Of a stretch of 64,000 nucleotides of DNA, positions 7,119 to 15,894 are shown one piece after another. A program made the position numbers and the translations under genes. Below the pieces are notes generated by a model that saw only the letters and a program-made list of their open reading frames with translations, did no database searches and had not been told where the DNA came from. Source of the DNA: Eubacteriaceae bacterium ES3 (GTDB taxonomy: Bacteria > Bacillota > Clostridia > Eubacteriales > Eubacteriaceae); the NCBI GenBank assembly GCA_030586155.1, contig CP130741.1, positions 2,598,680-2,662,679 on the forward strand. The letters run 5' to 3'. Positions within the stretch are counted from its first letter, which is position 1. Each line of letters begins with the position of its first letter.

Positions 7119-7398
7119 GGCATTTTATCACCTTCAGAAAAAGCCCTAACCAATTCCTCATTAGTCATGAATTTTCCTCCGTTTTTATTTGATTATATCA
7201 TTAAAACGGCTTTAATAAAGCATTTAAAAACCCCGACCTTGGCGACTATTTGGCGACTGTTTATAATTTTTTGAAGATTTTTCATTGTTTTTTATGAAGC
7301 TTCATAAAAAGATAGCAATGTAGAATGGCTTATTATTGGGAAATATCAAAACTATGAAAGTTCATGCATTTTCATTGAATTTACTGGCAGTCAGAAGG

Positions 7399-7428
7399 CC
7401 AGGGGTTCAAGTCCCCTCATCTCCACCA
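7399..7428 (+). other. Attachment site: duplicated 3' end of a tRNA or tmRNA gene
   Basis: A T-stem and loop (AGGGG, TTCAAGT, CCCCT at 7401-7417), a seven-base acceptor strand CATCTCC, a discriminator A and CCA (7426-7428) form the 3' end of a tRNA-like gene. No 5' acceptor strand (expected GGAGATG or a wobble variant) lies upstream, so it is a fragment. Such 3' fragments mark the far end of elements that integrate into tRNA or ssrA genes. Its orientation places the element to the left. Confidence 0.75.
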
Positions 7429-7443
7429 TATTATAATCATACA

Positions 7444-7474
7444 GGACAGCCTATTAGAGGCTGTCTTTTTTTAT
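7444..7474 (+). terminator. Intrinsic terminator behind the tRNA/tmRNA fragment
   Basis: GACAGCCT, a five-base loop, AGGCTGTC and seven T. It probably belonged to the tRNA-like gene before integration. Confidence 0.85.
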
Positions 7475-7519
7475 TGTCTACAGATCAAAAGAAGTTAGCC
7501 CCCTCTAAATAGGCGATTA

Positions 7520-7559
7520 TTTTAATAAAAAATAATACCCGATAACAAAAGTTATCGGG
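7520..7559 (-). terminator. Intrinsic terminator of the PqqD-like gene
   Basis: The nine-base stem CCCGATAAC/GTTATCGGG (7538-7559) is followed on the minus strand by a T-rich stretch. It lies about 90 bases after the stop codon at 7650. Confidence 0.75.
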
Positions 7560-7649
7560 CTCAAAGAAATGTTCCAGTTAATATTTTCCCATAAGCATCA
7601 CAACCAATAACCTTGGGTTATCCGTATTTACCTATATGAGTTCCAAGAT

Positions 7650-7940
7650 TTAAGCCACAACATCCACAATATTGCCATTAATCAGTCTGGCCAGGAATTC
7701 ATAAACATCAGCTTCCGCGTCATCAATATCCAAATTTTTCTTTTGAGCCAATGCGTTTATCAACTCGTCAACCGACATTCCCTTTTCCAATTGAGCCCAT
7801 AAATAAACAAATGCACCATTTAAAGCCGTCAAACCGGAAACAGATCCATTGTTATAATCGTTTTTAGAAAAAATCCAGTATTCTCCTGCAAACTCGTTCA
7901 AAAAATATTCCTCTTTTATTGATACAGATTTAATTTTCAT
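7650..7940 (-). CDS. PqqD-family protein (RiPP recognition element), orphan
   Basis: 96 residues with the PqqD/RRE layout: N-terminal beta strands (YWIFSKNDYNNGSVSGLTAL), then NGAFVYLWAQLEKGMSVDEL and a winged-helix-like helical half. RRE domains bind leader peptides of ribosomally made peptides and present them to modifying enzymes such as radical SAM proteins. No radical SAM enzyme, precursor-like short peptide or peptidase lies within several kb on either side, so the partner is elsewhere or lost. It stands alone with its own terminator just outside the integrated element. Family assignment is good; the role here is unknown. Confidence 0.75.
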   Translation of the reverse strand: MKIKSVSIKEEYFLNEFAGEYWIFSKNDYNNGSVSGLTALNGAFVYLWAQLEKGMSVDELINALAQKKNLDIDDAEADVYEFLARLINGNIVDVVA

Positions 7941-8198
7941 TTTAATTTCTCTCCAATTTGTGGTGTAATTACTAACATTTATAATAATTCATAATATATA
8001 ACATGTTTTTTACATTATATCACATATTTTTTTGATTAAATACTTAAACTTCTTAGACCTTTTAGATTAAACTACAACTATCCCAACTTTTACATACTAA
8101 GTACTGACAATTGACTTTTAAAAAATTTTGTTAGAAATGAGTAAATAGTCCAACTTAGGTTTATATAATTATAACTACAAAATGAAAGAGAGTATATT

Positions 8199-9176
8199 AT
8201 GAAAGCTGTTTTATGGACAAAATACGGCTCACCTGACAGTCTAGAATTAAAAGAAATCACAGAACCCGTACCGAATAAAAACGAAGTCTGCATACGCGTA
8301 TATGCAACGACTGTGGTTGCGGGAGACTGTGAAATGAGAAGCTTGTCATTATCCTTCTTGCTGAGTACGATGGTGCGGCTGATGAACGGCGTAACATCAC
8401 CCAAACGATTCCAACTTCTGGGACAGGAGTTTTCCGGTGAAATAGATTCCATTGGCAGTGACGTTTCACAATTTAAAGTCGGAGATAAAGTTTTCGGAGC
8501 TACCGGTTTCGGACATGGTACCTACTCAGAATACATTTGTCTGCCAGAAGATTCTCCGGACGATGTGTTCATTAAAAACCCTGCTCAACTTTCATTTGAT
8601 ACCGCTGCTGCTTTGGCAGTGGGTTCACTTGAAGCATTGCATTTCCTGCGTCAAGCCAATATTAAAAGACATGACACCATATTAATAAACGGTGCAGGCG
8701 GAAGTATCGGCACAGCCGCCGTTCAATTAGCCAAAATATTCGGTGCCGAGGTTACCGCTGTTGACAAATTGGAAAAGCTACCAATGCTGCAATCCATAGG
8801 TGCCGACCATATAATTGATTATAAGCACAATGATTTTAGCGACAAACATTATGATATCATTTTCGATATTCCTGGAAAAACACCCTACAAACGCTTAATC
8901 CAGTCTTTGAAACCAGGCGGTTTAATCCTGCTTGCCAATCCCAATTTTGCTACAAAGCTTCGTTCTCTTATAGCGCAGATCCTAAGTAATAAAAAAACTT
9001 TTATGTCTACATCCAGGCGTAGCAGGAATGACCTGATCTATATCAGATCTCTGGTGGAAAGCCAAAAATTTTATCCGGTCATCGATCAGTATTTTACCCT
9101 TGAGCAAATGGCCGAAGCCCATCGGTATGTCGATTCAGGACAGAAACAGGGCAATGTCGTGATCACTGTCTGCTAG
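8199..9176 (+). CDS. Zinc-free MDR oxidoreductase (quinone reductase-like)
   Basis: A medium-chain dehydrogenase/reductase of 325 residues, probably an NADPH-dependent quinone or enone reductase. The N-terminal GroES-like domain (MKAVLWTKYGSPDSLELKE) is followed by a Rossmann domain with the nucleotide loop NGAGGSIGTAAVQLAK. The zinc-binding cysteine cluster of alcohol dehydrogenases is absent, which points to the quinone-oxidoreductase branch. GAKVFGATGFGHGTYSEY-like residues (GDKVFGATGFGHG) match the family's substrate pocket region. Single-gene unit with a GAAAGAGAG ribosome binding site. The substrate cannot be told from sequence. Confidence 0.85.
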   Translation: MKAVLWTKYGSPDSLELKEITEPVPNKNEVCIRVYATTVVAGDCEMRSLSLSFLLSTMVRLMNGVTSPKRFQLLGQEFSGEIDSIGSDVSQFKVGDKVFGATGFGHGTYSEYICLPEDSPDDVFIKNPAQLSFDTAAALAVGSLEALHFLRQANIKRHDTILINGAGGSIGTAAVQLAKIFGAEVTAVDKLEKLPMLQSIGADHIIDYKHNDFSDKHYDIIFDIPGKTPYKRLIQSLKPGGLILLANPNFATKLRSLIAQILSNKKTFMSTSRRSRNDLIYIRSLVESQKFYPVIDQYFTLEQMAEAHRYVDSGQKQGNVVITVC

Positions 9177-9245
9177 TAAATCAGTCGTAGCACCACTGTA
9201 CTTCTGACTTCCAAACAATCTGCAATTCAGTTGTCTAGAAATTAC

Positions 9246-9274
9246 TTGACGACCATTATTTTGCATTTTACTAT
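9246..9274 (+). promoter_or_regulatory. Candidate promoter of the uvsE-carotenoid operon
   Basis: TTGACG (9246-9251) and TACTAT (9269-9274) are 17 bases apart. This would start a transcript near 9281 with a leader of about 140 bases before the UV endonuclease gene. Confidence 0.5.
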
Positions 9275-9424
9275 ATAAACAATATTGAATTATAACATAT
9301 AATTAGACTAATCATCCTTTGAGATCAGTAACGGCGAACTGTCAGAAAACAGCTCGAACCTTAGTTGAATACCAAACAGATTTTATTTAATCGTTATACC
9401 ATTTTATGAAAGGTCGTTAGATTT

Positions 9425-10678
9425 ATGAGAATCGGATATTCAGGACTTGCCATTGCCCTTCCAGACAGCGGTATGATAAAAAATAAACTAAATAGTGTTA
9501 ACACTGAACAATTCTTGTCACTGATGGAACATAATTTATCAGCACTTGAAAGGCATATTACTTATAATGCGAAAAACAATATTCCTTTATTTATGATTTC
9601 CTCTGAACTGATTCCTTTTACGCCAGATATTAACCTGGATCTTTGCTGGCAAAAAATATTTTCAGAAAAGCTTTATCAACTTGGTCAAAAGATCTTTCGT
9701 TCAGATATGCGTTTATTTCTACAAGCAAGCCCATATGCTGCGTTGAATTCTAAAGATTCAGACGTTCATTTCAATAACGTTAAACAGCTGAACAACCTGA
9801 CTCAGCTATTTGATAAATTGGGCTTAAGACCCGAAAATAAAATTTTTCTTTATCCAGGCGGTAGTCATGATGATAAGTCCCTATCGATTAAACGCTTCGC
9901 AAAGCGCTGTAGAGACTTAGAACCAACCATTAAAAAGCATTTGATCATTAAAAACGATACTCAATTTTTTAATATTGAAGATGCTTTATCCTTCTCTTCA
10001 ATCGTTGGCATACCAGTTGTTTATGATAATCTGCATAATCTATTAAATACTGCTGACAAAAAAAAGGACGATGCTGACTGGATCAAACTGTGTGCCGATA
10101 GTTGGGGCGAAAATGATGGTCCTCAGACTATCTATTATGGTCAACCCCTTTCTGATAAGCCACCAGGCACACTTTCAGGAGTGCTCCAAATCGCACCCTT
10201 TCTAAAGTTCTATCAAACCCTTCCAGACCAGCAGATTGATATTATCCTCGAAGCAAGTGATAGAAACCTTTCTGTGCTAAAATGTCTGCATTGTACCAAA
10301 GAAATGGGTATTAGCAGCCTGGAAACCGAATGGGCACGTTATAAATACCTGATCCTTGAGCATTCTCCTGATGCTTATCAACAAATCCGACAACTGTTAA
10401 AAAACAAGCATAGCTACCCTGCTCTGAAAATGTACCAGATCATTGAAGATGCTTTAGACTTACCCGTTTCTTCCGGAAATGCAATAAATGCGGCTCAACA
10501 TATTTGGGGATATTTTAAAAACCGAGCTTCTTCATCTGAAGGCAAACATATCCAAACGATACTTGAGCAGTTCTCTGCCGGTAAACTAGGTCTCGATGAG
10601 ATTAAAAAGGAACTATTGAAACTCGCCGAGAAATACCAGGTAAATTATCTTTTAAACGGCTATTATTTCTATCTGTAA
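9425..10678 (+). CDS. uvsE: UV damage endonuclease (UvdE family)
   Basis: UvdE enzymes nick DNA 5' to UV photoproducts and abasic sites, starting light-independent repair. The N-terminus MRIGYSGLAIAL and the segment NNIPLFMISSELIPFTPDI match the UvdE TIM-barrel start. Metal-binding motifs follow, including FLYPGGSHDDKSL with its histidine, HLIIKNDTQFF in the place of the usual IEND, and VVYDNLHN with aspartate and histidine. At 417 residues it is longer than Thermus-type UvsE; the extra C-terminal 110 residues are helical. The expected glutamate of IEND reads KND here, a change worth checking. It precedes the carotenoid genes by 118 bases, suggesting a shared light-stress theme. Confidence 0.85.
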   Translation: MRIGYSGLAIALPDSGMIKNKLNSVNTEQFLSLMEHNLSALERHITYNAKNNIPLFMISSELIPFTPDINLDLCWQKIFSEKLYQLGQKIFRSDMRLFLQASPYAALNSKDSDVHFNNVKQLNNLTQLFDKLGLRPENKIFLYPGGSHDDKSLSIKRFAKRCRDLEPTIKKHLIIKNDTQFFNIEDALSFSSIVGIPVVYDNLHNLLNTADKKKDDADWIKLCADSWGENDGPQTIYYGQPLSDKPPGTLSGVLQIAPFLKFYQTLPDQQIDIILEASDRNLSVLKCLHCTKEMGISSLETEWARYKYLILEHSPDAYQQIRQLLKNKHSYPALKMYQIIEDALDLPVSSGNAINAAQHIWGYFKNRASSSEGKHIQTILEQFSAGKLGLDEIKKELLKLAEKYQVNYLLNGYYFYL

Positions 10679-10796
10679 TGATGCCAAACCGATAAGTATT
10701 TTACAGGCAAAATGTAAAATTCAAGCTATATTTTCTTTAATCATTCATTACAAACATTTTAAAACGATTTTAGCTTGTACATCAAGGAGGTCAAAA

Positions 10797-12374
10797 GTGA
10801 AATATGATGTAGTTGTAGTTGGAGGAGGTTTGGCCGGGTTAACAAGTGCTGCCTATCTGAGTAAATCCGGTGTTAAAACATTGCTTATTGAGAAAAATAA
10901 TAAAACCGGCGGTTTAGTTAATAGCTTCTGGCATCAGGGCTTTTCCTTTGATGCTGGAATTAGAGCTTTTGAAAACTCTGGTATCTTATTTCCAATGCTG
11001 CGAAGTTTAAATATTGATATAGAATTTGTCAAAAACCCGATATCTATAGGTGTCAGGAATCAGTGGACAAAATTGGATCGCAGTAATGCCTTGACTGACT
11101 ACACTAAAATGTTAAAAAATCTATTTCCAAATAACACCGAGGATATTACCCTTATTGCAGAGCAAATAAAAAAGGCAATGCATTATATGAATGTCATTTA
11201 TGGTATTGATAATCCCCTTTTTCTCGATAAGATTAATGACTTAAACTATATTATTAAGACACTGCTGCCTTGGATGCTTCGCTACCAGATTAACATTAGT
11301 CGAGCGGTTAGGCTGGATGAACCTATTTATTCCTACCTCAAACATTTTACTGACAATGATAAGTTAATCGATATAATTGCCCAGCACTTTTTTAAAGCTA
11401 CACCAAGTTTTTTTGCCTTAAGTTACTTTAGTATTTATCAGGACTATCACTATCCGGCCGGTGGAACAGGAACCCTCGCGCAAAAAATCACTGATTACAT
11501 CATTCAGGCAGGCGGCAGTGTCTTATGTGACAACTGCGTTACTGTAATTTATCCGCAAAAACATGAAATAATGCTATCAAATGAAAGCAAAATAAATTAT
11601 CAAAAGCTTATCTGGGCCGCTGATCAGAAAACGCTCTACGAAATTATGCGTGGTAACCAAACTTCCCAAGTTGAAACACAACGGGCAATAGTTGCCCGCA
11701 GCTCCGGTGGAGATTCCATTCTAACGCTTTTCATTGGTGTAAATCTCAGTAAAGAGTATTTTTTAAACAGCTGTGGCCCTCATGCTTTTTATACGCCTGA
11801 TACATTAGGCCTTTCTGCATTACCCTGCTGGCAGCAAAGTTCAAAAAAAAGCCCTGACGAGTTGCTTAATTGGCTAAACAATTTTTTTGAAAGAACAACT
11901 TACGAAATTTCATGCCCAGCCATTCATGACGACACTCTTGCACCGCCTGGAAAAACCGGACTAATAATCAGTACATTAATCGATTATAATATGGTTAAGT
12001 TTTTTTCTGATATCGGACAATATGAGTTTTTCAAGCAACATTGTATTAGATTAATCACGAAAGTTCTTGAACAATCCTTATTTAAAAACTTAAGGGAACG
12101 GATAATATTTTCTCTCTGTTCTACCCCTTTAACAATTGAACGGGAAACAAAAAATACAGAGGGTGCTATAACAGGTTGGGCATTTACTAACCATCAAATT
12201 CCCGCTGAAAACCGTTTACCTAAAATCGCCAATTCTATTTTAACGCCAATAAACGATATTTATCAATGTGGACAATGGACTTTTAGTCCATCGGGTCTGC
12301 CAATTTCAATACTCACCGGAAAATTGGCAGCCGATGCAGCGACTAAGAAGCTTATGGGTAAACATCATGATTAG
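10797..12374 (+). CDS. Phytoene-desaturase-like FAD oxidoreductase (CrtI/CrtN/CrtP family)
   Basis: A 525-residue flavoprotein of the carotenoid desaturase/oxidase family. The N-terminal dinucleotide loop VVVGGGLAGLTSAAYLSKSG and the following IEKNNKTGGLVNSF are diagnostic. The C-terminal FAD-binding motif is YQCGQWTFSPSGLPISILTG. The GTG start at 10797 has a perfect AAGGAGG. Its stop overlaps the next gene by 8 bases. The neighbours are CrtQ- and CrtO-like, so it may act as desaturase or as terminal oxidase (CrtP role) on a C30 carotenoid. In Staphylococcus aureus these genes act in staphyloxanthin synthesis; no phytoene/dehydrosqualene synthase (CrtM) is in this window. Confidence 0.8.
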   Translation: MKYDVVVVGGGLAGLTSAAYLSKSGVKTLLIEKNNKTGGLVNSFWHQGFSFDAGIRAFENSGILFPMLRSLNIDIEFVKNPISIGVRNQWTKLDRSNALTDYTKMLKNLFPNNTEDITLIAEQIKKAMHYMNVIYGIDNPLFLDKINDLNYIIKTLLPWMLRYQINISRAVRLDEPIYSYLKHFTDNDKLIDIIAQHFFKATPSFFALSYFSIYQDYHYPAGGTGTLAQKITDYIIQAGGSVLCDNCVTVIYPQKHEIMLSNESKINYQKLIWAADQKTLYEIMRGNQTSQVETQRAIVARSSGGDSILTLFIGVNLSKEYFLNSCGPHAFYTPDTLGLSALPCWQQSSKKSPDELLNWLNNFFERTTYEISCPAIHDDTLAPPGKTGLIISTLIDYNMVKFFSDIGQYEFFKQHCIRLITKVLEQSLFKNLRERIIFSLCSTPLTIERETKNTEGAITGWAFTNHQIPAENRLPKIANSILTPINDIYQCGQWTFSPSGLPISILTGKLAADAATKKLMGKHHD

Positions 12375-13464
12375 ACCTATCATTGAATTCTTAATTGCCA
12401 TCGGCGGGTTGGCCGTAACGCCTATTCTCTTTTACCACTTCCCAAAATTACCACCCAAAAAAAGCAGCCATATTGAATTCCCACTGCTTTCCATTATTAT
12501 ACCAGCACGAAATGAAGAACATTCGTTACCCTTACTACTTAAGGATCTTCAAGATCAATCCTTTGCTCTGTTTGAAATTATTTGTGTCGATGACAACTCC
12601 ACTGACTTAACGGCACATACAGCCAAAAACTTTTCAGTGCCTGTCCTTTCTTTACATAATAAGCCCGATGACTGGGCAGGCAAGTGCTGGGCTTGCCAAA
12701 ATGGCGCTAATGCCGCCAGCGGTGATTTACTTTTATTCATCGATGCTGATGTCCGCCTTGGTCAAGACGCCATCTATCGACTGTTACAAGCATATTGCGA
12801 TTGCAACATCCCCATTTCAGTTCAGCCTTTTCATATCCTTGAAAAGAATTATGAGCAACTTTCAATGTTTTTTAATTTTATCCAGCTCGCTGCTAATGGG
12901 ACAACACTAAAAAATCCCAGTGCAACAGGTCTTTACGGGCCAATCATTCTAATTTCTCGATCTGATTATAAGAAAATCGGTGGACATGAAAGTGTCAAAC
13001 AAAGTGTTGTAGAAGATATGGCTCTAGCTAACCGCCTCAAAGAATCAAACATTCCCTATAAAGTTTTTGTCGGAGATCATGAGCTGGCTTTTCGAATGTA
13101 TGGGACTGGGATTAAAAATCTATTTCAGGGCTGGACCAAAAACATAGCTACTGGCGCAGCCAATACCCCTATTGACTTGCTGATAATGGTGTTTTTGTGG
13201 ACGACTTCGGTCATTTCCACCCCTGTCCATATTTTGTTATCAGCAATTAGCGCTAAATATTTTTTAATGCTGATTTATACTCCGTTGTATATTACATGGG
13301 TATTTTTATTGAATTTCTACGCAAAAAAAATTGGTCTGTTTAAGCTCTGGGCAATCATTTTCTTTCCCATTCCGCTGGCTACCTTTATTCTCATATTTGC
13401 TATATCCGGTTTTAAAAAAATCTTAGGTTTCAAAGTCACCTGGAAAGAACGTTCAATTAAATAG
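12367..13464 (+). CDS. CrtQ-like glycosyltransferase family 2, membrane-bound
   Basis: Start at 12367 (MIRPIIEFLIAIGG) because it overlaps the previous stop as ATGATTAG; the longer open frame from 12268 is out of register with any ribosome binding site. The GT2 core is clear: LLSIIIPARNEEHSL, then IICVDDNSTD and DLLLFIDADVRLG (the DxD metal site), with a later QGWTKN motif. There is one N-terminal and several C-terminal membrane segments. The family includes 4,4'-diaponeurosporenoate glycosyltransferase, which attaches glucose to a carotenoid acid. Position between a desaturase and a CrtO-like acyltransferase supports that role. Confidence 0.75.
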   Translation: MIRPIIEFLIAIGGLAVTPILFYHFPKLPPKKSSHIEFPLLSIIIPARNEEHSLPLLLKDLQDQSFALFEIICVDDNSTDLTAHTAKNFSVPVLSLHNKPDDWAGKCWACQNGANAASGDLLLFIDADVRLGQDAIYRLLQAYCDCNIPISVQPFHILEKNYEQLSMFFNFIQLAANGTTLKNPSATGLYGPIILISRSDYKKIGGHESVKQSVVEDMALANRLKESNIPYKVFVGDHELAFRMYGTGIKNLFQGWTKNIATGAANTPIDLLIMVFLWTTSVISTPVHILLSAISAKYFLMLIYTPLYITWVFLLNFYAKKIGLFKLWAIIFFPIPLATFILIFAISGFKKILGFKVTWKERSIK

Positions 13465-13473
13465 GAGATTCAT

Positions 13474-13965
13474 ATGCAAATAATTTTCTTACCACCCAAC
13501 CTGACTATTGCACTTTGTTTTATTTTATGGCCAGTGATACAAATCACTGCCGCAATTATATGTTTTAACTTACCTGATCAACTTTTTTATCCGACAAACT
13601 TCTTTTTTAAGTCTTATAGTTTTGAAAATTACGGTTATTTATATAATCAGCTTTTTATGGTCAGAAAATGGAAACACCTCCTGCCGGATGGTGGAATGGT
13701 TTGGAAAAAAAAAGGATTCAAAAAAAAACACCTCGATAATTTTTCTAAAGGAAATCTCAACCGATTTCTTATTGAATCTGCACGAGGTGAACTGACTCAT
13801 TGGCTGGCTATTTTGCCATTTTGGATTTTCGGACTATTTACTCCAGCTTATGTTGTCTGGATTATGCTCATTTACTCTTTAGCTGTCAATTTACCATGTA
13901 TTATCGTTCAACGCTATAATCGCCCACGCATTTTGCGGCTACTTAACGGAAAATATCACAACTAA
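13474..13965 (+). CDS. CrtO-like glycosyl-carotenoid acyltransferase
   Basis: A 163-residue membrane protein resembling the acyltransferase that esterifies glycosyl-4,4'-diaponeurosporenoate in staphyloxanthin synthesis. Features are WKHLLPDGGMVWKKKGF, NRFLIESARGELTHW (with the conserved E-x3-H region) and the C-terminal QRYNRPRILRLL, with hydrophobic helices at both ends. AGGAG precedes the ATG, 9 bases after the glycosyltransferase gene. Last gene of the operon. Confidence 0.8.
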   Translation: MQIIFLPPNLTIALCFILWPVIQITAAIICFNLPDQLFYPTNFFFKSYSFENYGYLYNQLFMVRKWKHLLPDGGMVWKKKGFKKKHLDNFSKGNLNRFLIESARGELTHWLAILPFWIFGLFTPAYVVWIMLIYSLAVNLPCIIVQRYNRPRILRLLNGKYHN

Positions 13966-14436
13966 TCTTCAGAGACCATTATTAAGTATTACTTGTCAGG
14001 AATCACAGAATCGTTCAGGTTCTTTTCTATATATCTTCGCATTCACTTTATTTATCAAGACTGCTTTTCAATGCTTATATTAACTCATCACCTACAACTG
14101 ATGTCCAGGCTTTCAGAGACAAAATCAAAACCTTCGACAGCAACAAGGCCCAAATCCTTTTTCCTTTTACAATAATTTTCATAGCTCTCCTGCTCCATAT
14201 ATTGCATAAAAAAAGTAACGTCTCCGTTACCTGATGATTATATGCATAAAAATATTGCACATCCTTTCCAAGTACGGGTGGCACATTCGTTTCCTCCTGT
14301 ACCAATAGATTCCCAGTTCGTAGACTAATTCCTTAGAAACTGAGAATTCGGATGTTTGTTACCTAATATATGTTAATATGTTTAAAAGAAGTGTTGCGAA
14401 AACTTTTAACTACAGACTAACATATCTCTGCTTTCT
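13966..14436. other. Gene-free stretch, possible relic
   Basis: About 470 bases with no gene I can support. On the minus strand between about 14330 and 14080 several short pieces in different frames look protein-like (for example GNLLVQEETNVPPVLGK and KDLGLVAVEGFDFVSES). They are broken by stops and shifts, so a decayed gene is possible but not identifiable. Confidence 0.3.
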
Positions 14437-15609
14437 TCACACTTCCGCCAATTGCTTGATCTTTATCCTGTTTTTTTCCCGATACATTTTATCTTCAGCC
14501 TTTTTAAAAACCTCATAAATTGATTGCTCTTCCTCGGTAATCATTTCACAACCAAAAGAAATCGATAAGGGCATCCCTGCCACGCTCTCACTCTGAGCCG
14601 ATTGGCTCATCGCTTCAATCCTGTCCTCAGCATCTTTCTGACTGGTCCTGGGCATAATCACAACAAATTCATCACCACCCAGTCGTGCAGCCACATCATC
14701 TTTGAGACAGTGTCTGTCAATAATATCCGCGATTTTTTTAAGCAGTTCATCACCGGCAATATGACCGACTGTATCATTTAAGTATTTCAAGCCGTTTACG
14801 TCCCCTAAAAGCAGTGCCAGGGGCAGATTTTCCGGACGATTCAAGCGAGAAAGAGACTCTTCATAATAACGACGGTTATACATCCCGGTTAAAAAATCAT
14901 GATAAGAAAGATACAGGATTTCTTCTTGTTTTTCGACATTCTCTTTGATCATCTGCTTTTGCAGATAATTTTTGTAAGCTAAGTTGGAAAGCTGATTGGC
15001 AATGGTATACAAAAAACGGGCAATACGGTTAAATTGCTCTTCGCTCATCTGCGGCACCTCATTAAAAGCTGCCACCATCTCGTCTTCATCTGCCCCAATT
15101 TCTCGGGCATAGGCAGCCAGATGCTCAGAATGGACACTTTCATCACGAACCTGACCAATCAGCCAGTTGGCCACATGTTTATCTCCCACCGTAATGGCCG
15201 CTCCGGCGTCCCATAAGCCGCCGCTTAAGCAGCGTTTAACATTTGGCCCGTCAGCACTATAAGCTCCAATTACCGCATCAGATTTATAACAGTTCTTTCT
15301 TCCCTTTTCGGTTTTACGAATGATACCTCTGCAAAGCCTTGTAAAATTGGAAGGTACCGTAATCGGAGTTCCATCGACATGGGTAATTACAGATGCAACT
15401 CCTGTGGCTTCAGCGAATTCCTGCTGCAGTTTCTGAATATCAGCTAAATCAAAAAGTTCATTAAAGTCAATATTATCCACAATTGGCTGGTCTATCTGAA
15501 TGTTATCCAATAGATTTTGTCTTTCATCTAAAAGTTGGTGAGTCTCGGTAGGCAGTTTGTTTTTTTTGTTATTTATTTTTGAATATCCCAAATCGTTCTT
15601 ATTTTTCAT
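14437..15609 (-). CDS. PocR-domain diguanylate cyclase (GGDEF)
   Basis: A soluble two-domain signalling protein. Residues about 50-215 form a PocR ligand-sensing domain (FNELFDLADIQKLQQEFAEA, SVITHVDGTPI, with the conserved cysteines in LCRGII, GRKNCY and VKRCLSGG). Residues about 235-390 form a GGDEF domain with DFLTGMYNRRYY and an intact RLGGDEF active site, so it should make cyclic di-GMP. No RxxD inhibitory site is present five residues upstream of GGDEF. PocR domains are known to sense small diols or hydrocarbon-derived ligands, which would suit an organism using 1,2-propanediol. Monocistronic; convergent with the carotenoid operon. Confidence 0.9.
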   Translation of the reverse strand: MKNKNDLGYSKINNKKNKLPTETHQLLDERQNLLDNIQIDQPIVDNIDFNELFDLADIQKLQQEFAEATGVASVITHVDGTPITVPSNFTRLCRGIIRKTEKGRKNCYKSDAVIGAYSADGPNVKRCLSGGLWDAGAAITVGDKHVANWLIGQVRDESVHSEHLAAYAREIGADEDEMVAAFNEVPQMSEEQFNRIARFLYTIANQLSNLAYKNYLQKQMIKENVEKQEEILYLSYHDFLTGMYNRRYYEESLSRLNRPENLPLALLLGDVNGLKYLNDTVGHIAGDELLKKIADIIDRHCLKDDVAARLGGDEFVVIMPRTSQKDAEDRIEAMSQSAQSESVAGMPLSISFGCEMITEEEQSIYEVFKKAEDKMYREKNRIKIKQLAEV

Positions 15610-15835
15610 CGCTTTTCCAATCTACGAGAAGTATTATTACAACCATTAAAAATGAAATCAGTACTTTAAAAATTTTAACAGTCGCTTCATTTCTTTAGTC
15701 AGAACCATTTTTCATTTATGTTTTATTGAAAAAATACAGCACTTTTCATCATTGTTGAGTTTTTAGCTTTTATTATTAGTATTTACCCATAATTTAATAA
15801 TAAATTACCAAAATTCACATTAATTCTTTCAACAT

Positions 15836-15870
15836 AAAAAAAACCGATAAAACCTTATTAGTTTTATCGG
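15836..15870 (-). terminator. Intrinsic terminator of the ATP-grasp operon
   Basis: The ten-base stem CCGATAAAAC/GTTTTATCGG is followed by eight T on the minus strand, about 25 bases after the stop at 15895. Confidence 0.9.
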
Positions 15871-15894
15871 CTGCCGGCAAATAAAAATTAGCTG

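Noticed and set aside
7330-7428. Complete tRNA gene
   Set aside because: Only the T-arm and acceptor 3' strand are present; no matching 5' acceptor strand, D-arm or anticodon arm.
12268-12366. Longer N-terminus for the CrtQ-like protein
   Set aside because: It overlaps the desaturase gene by 107 bases and lacks a ribosome binding site; the ATG at 12367 gives a normal membrane-start protein.
14075-14305. 76-residue open frame, minus strand
   Set aside because: No recognisable domain and inconsistent frames; treated as a possible relic only.
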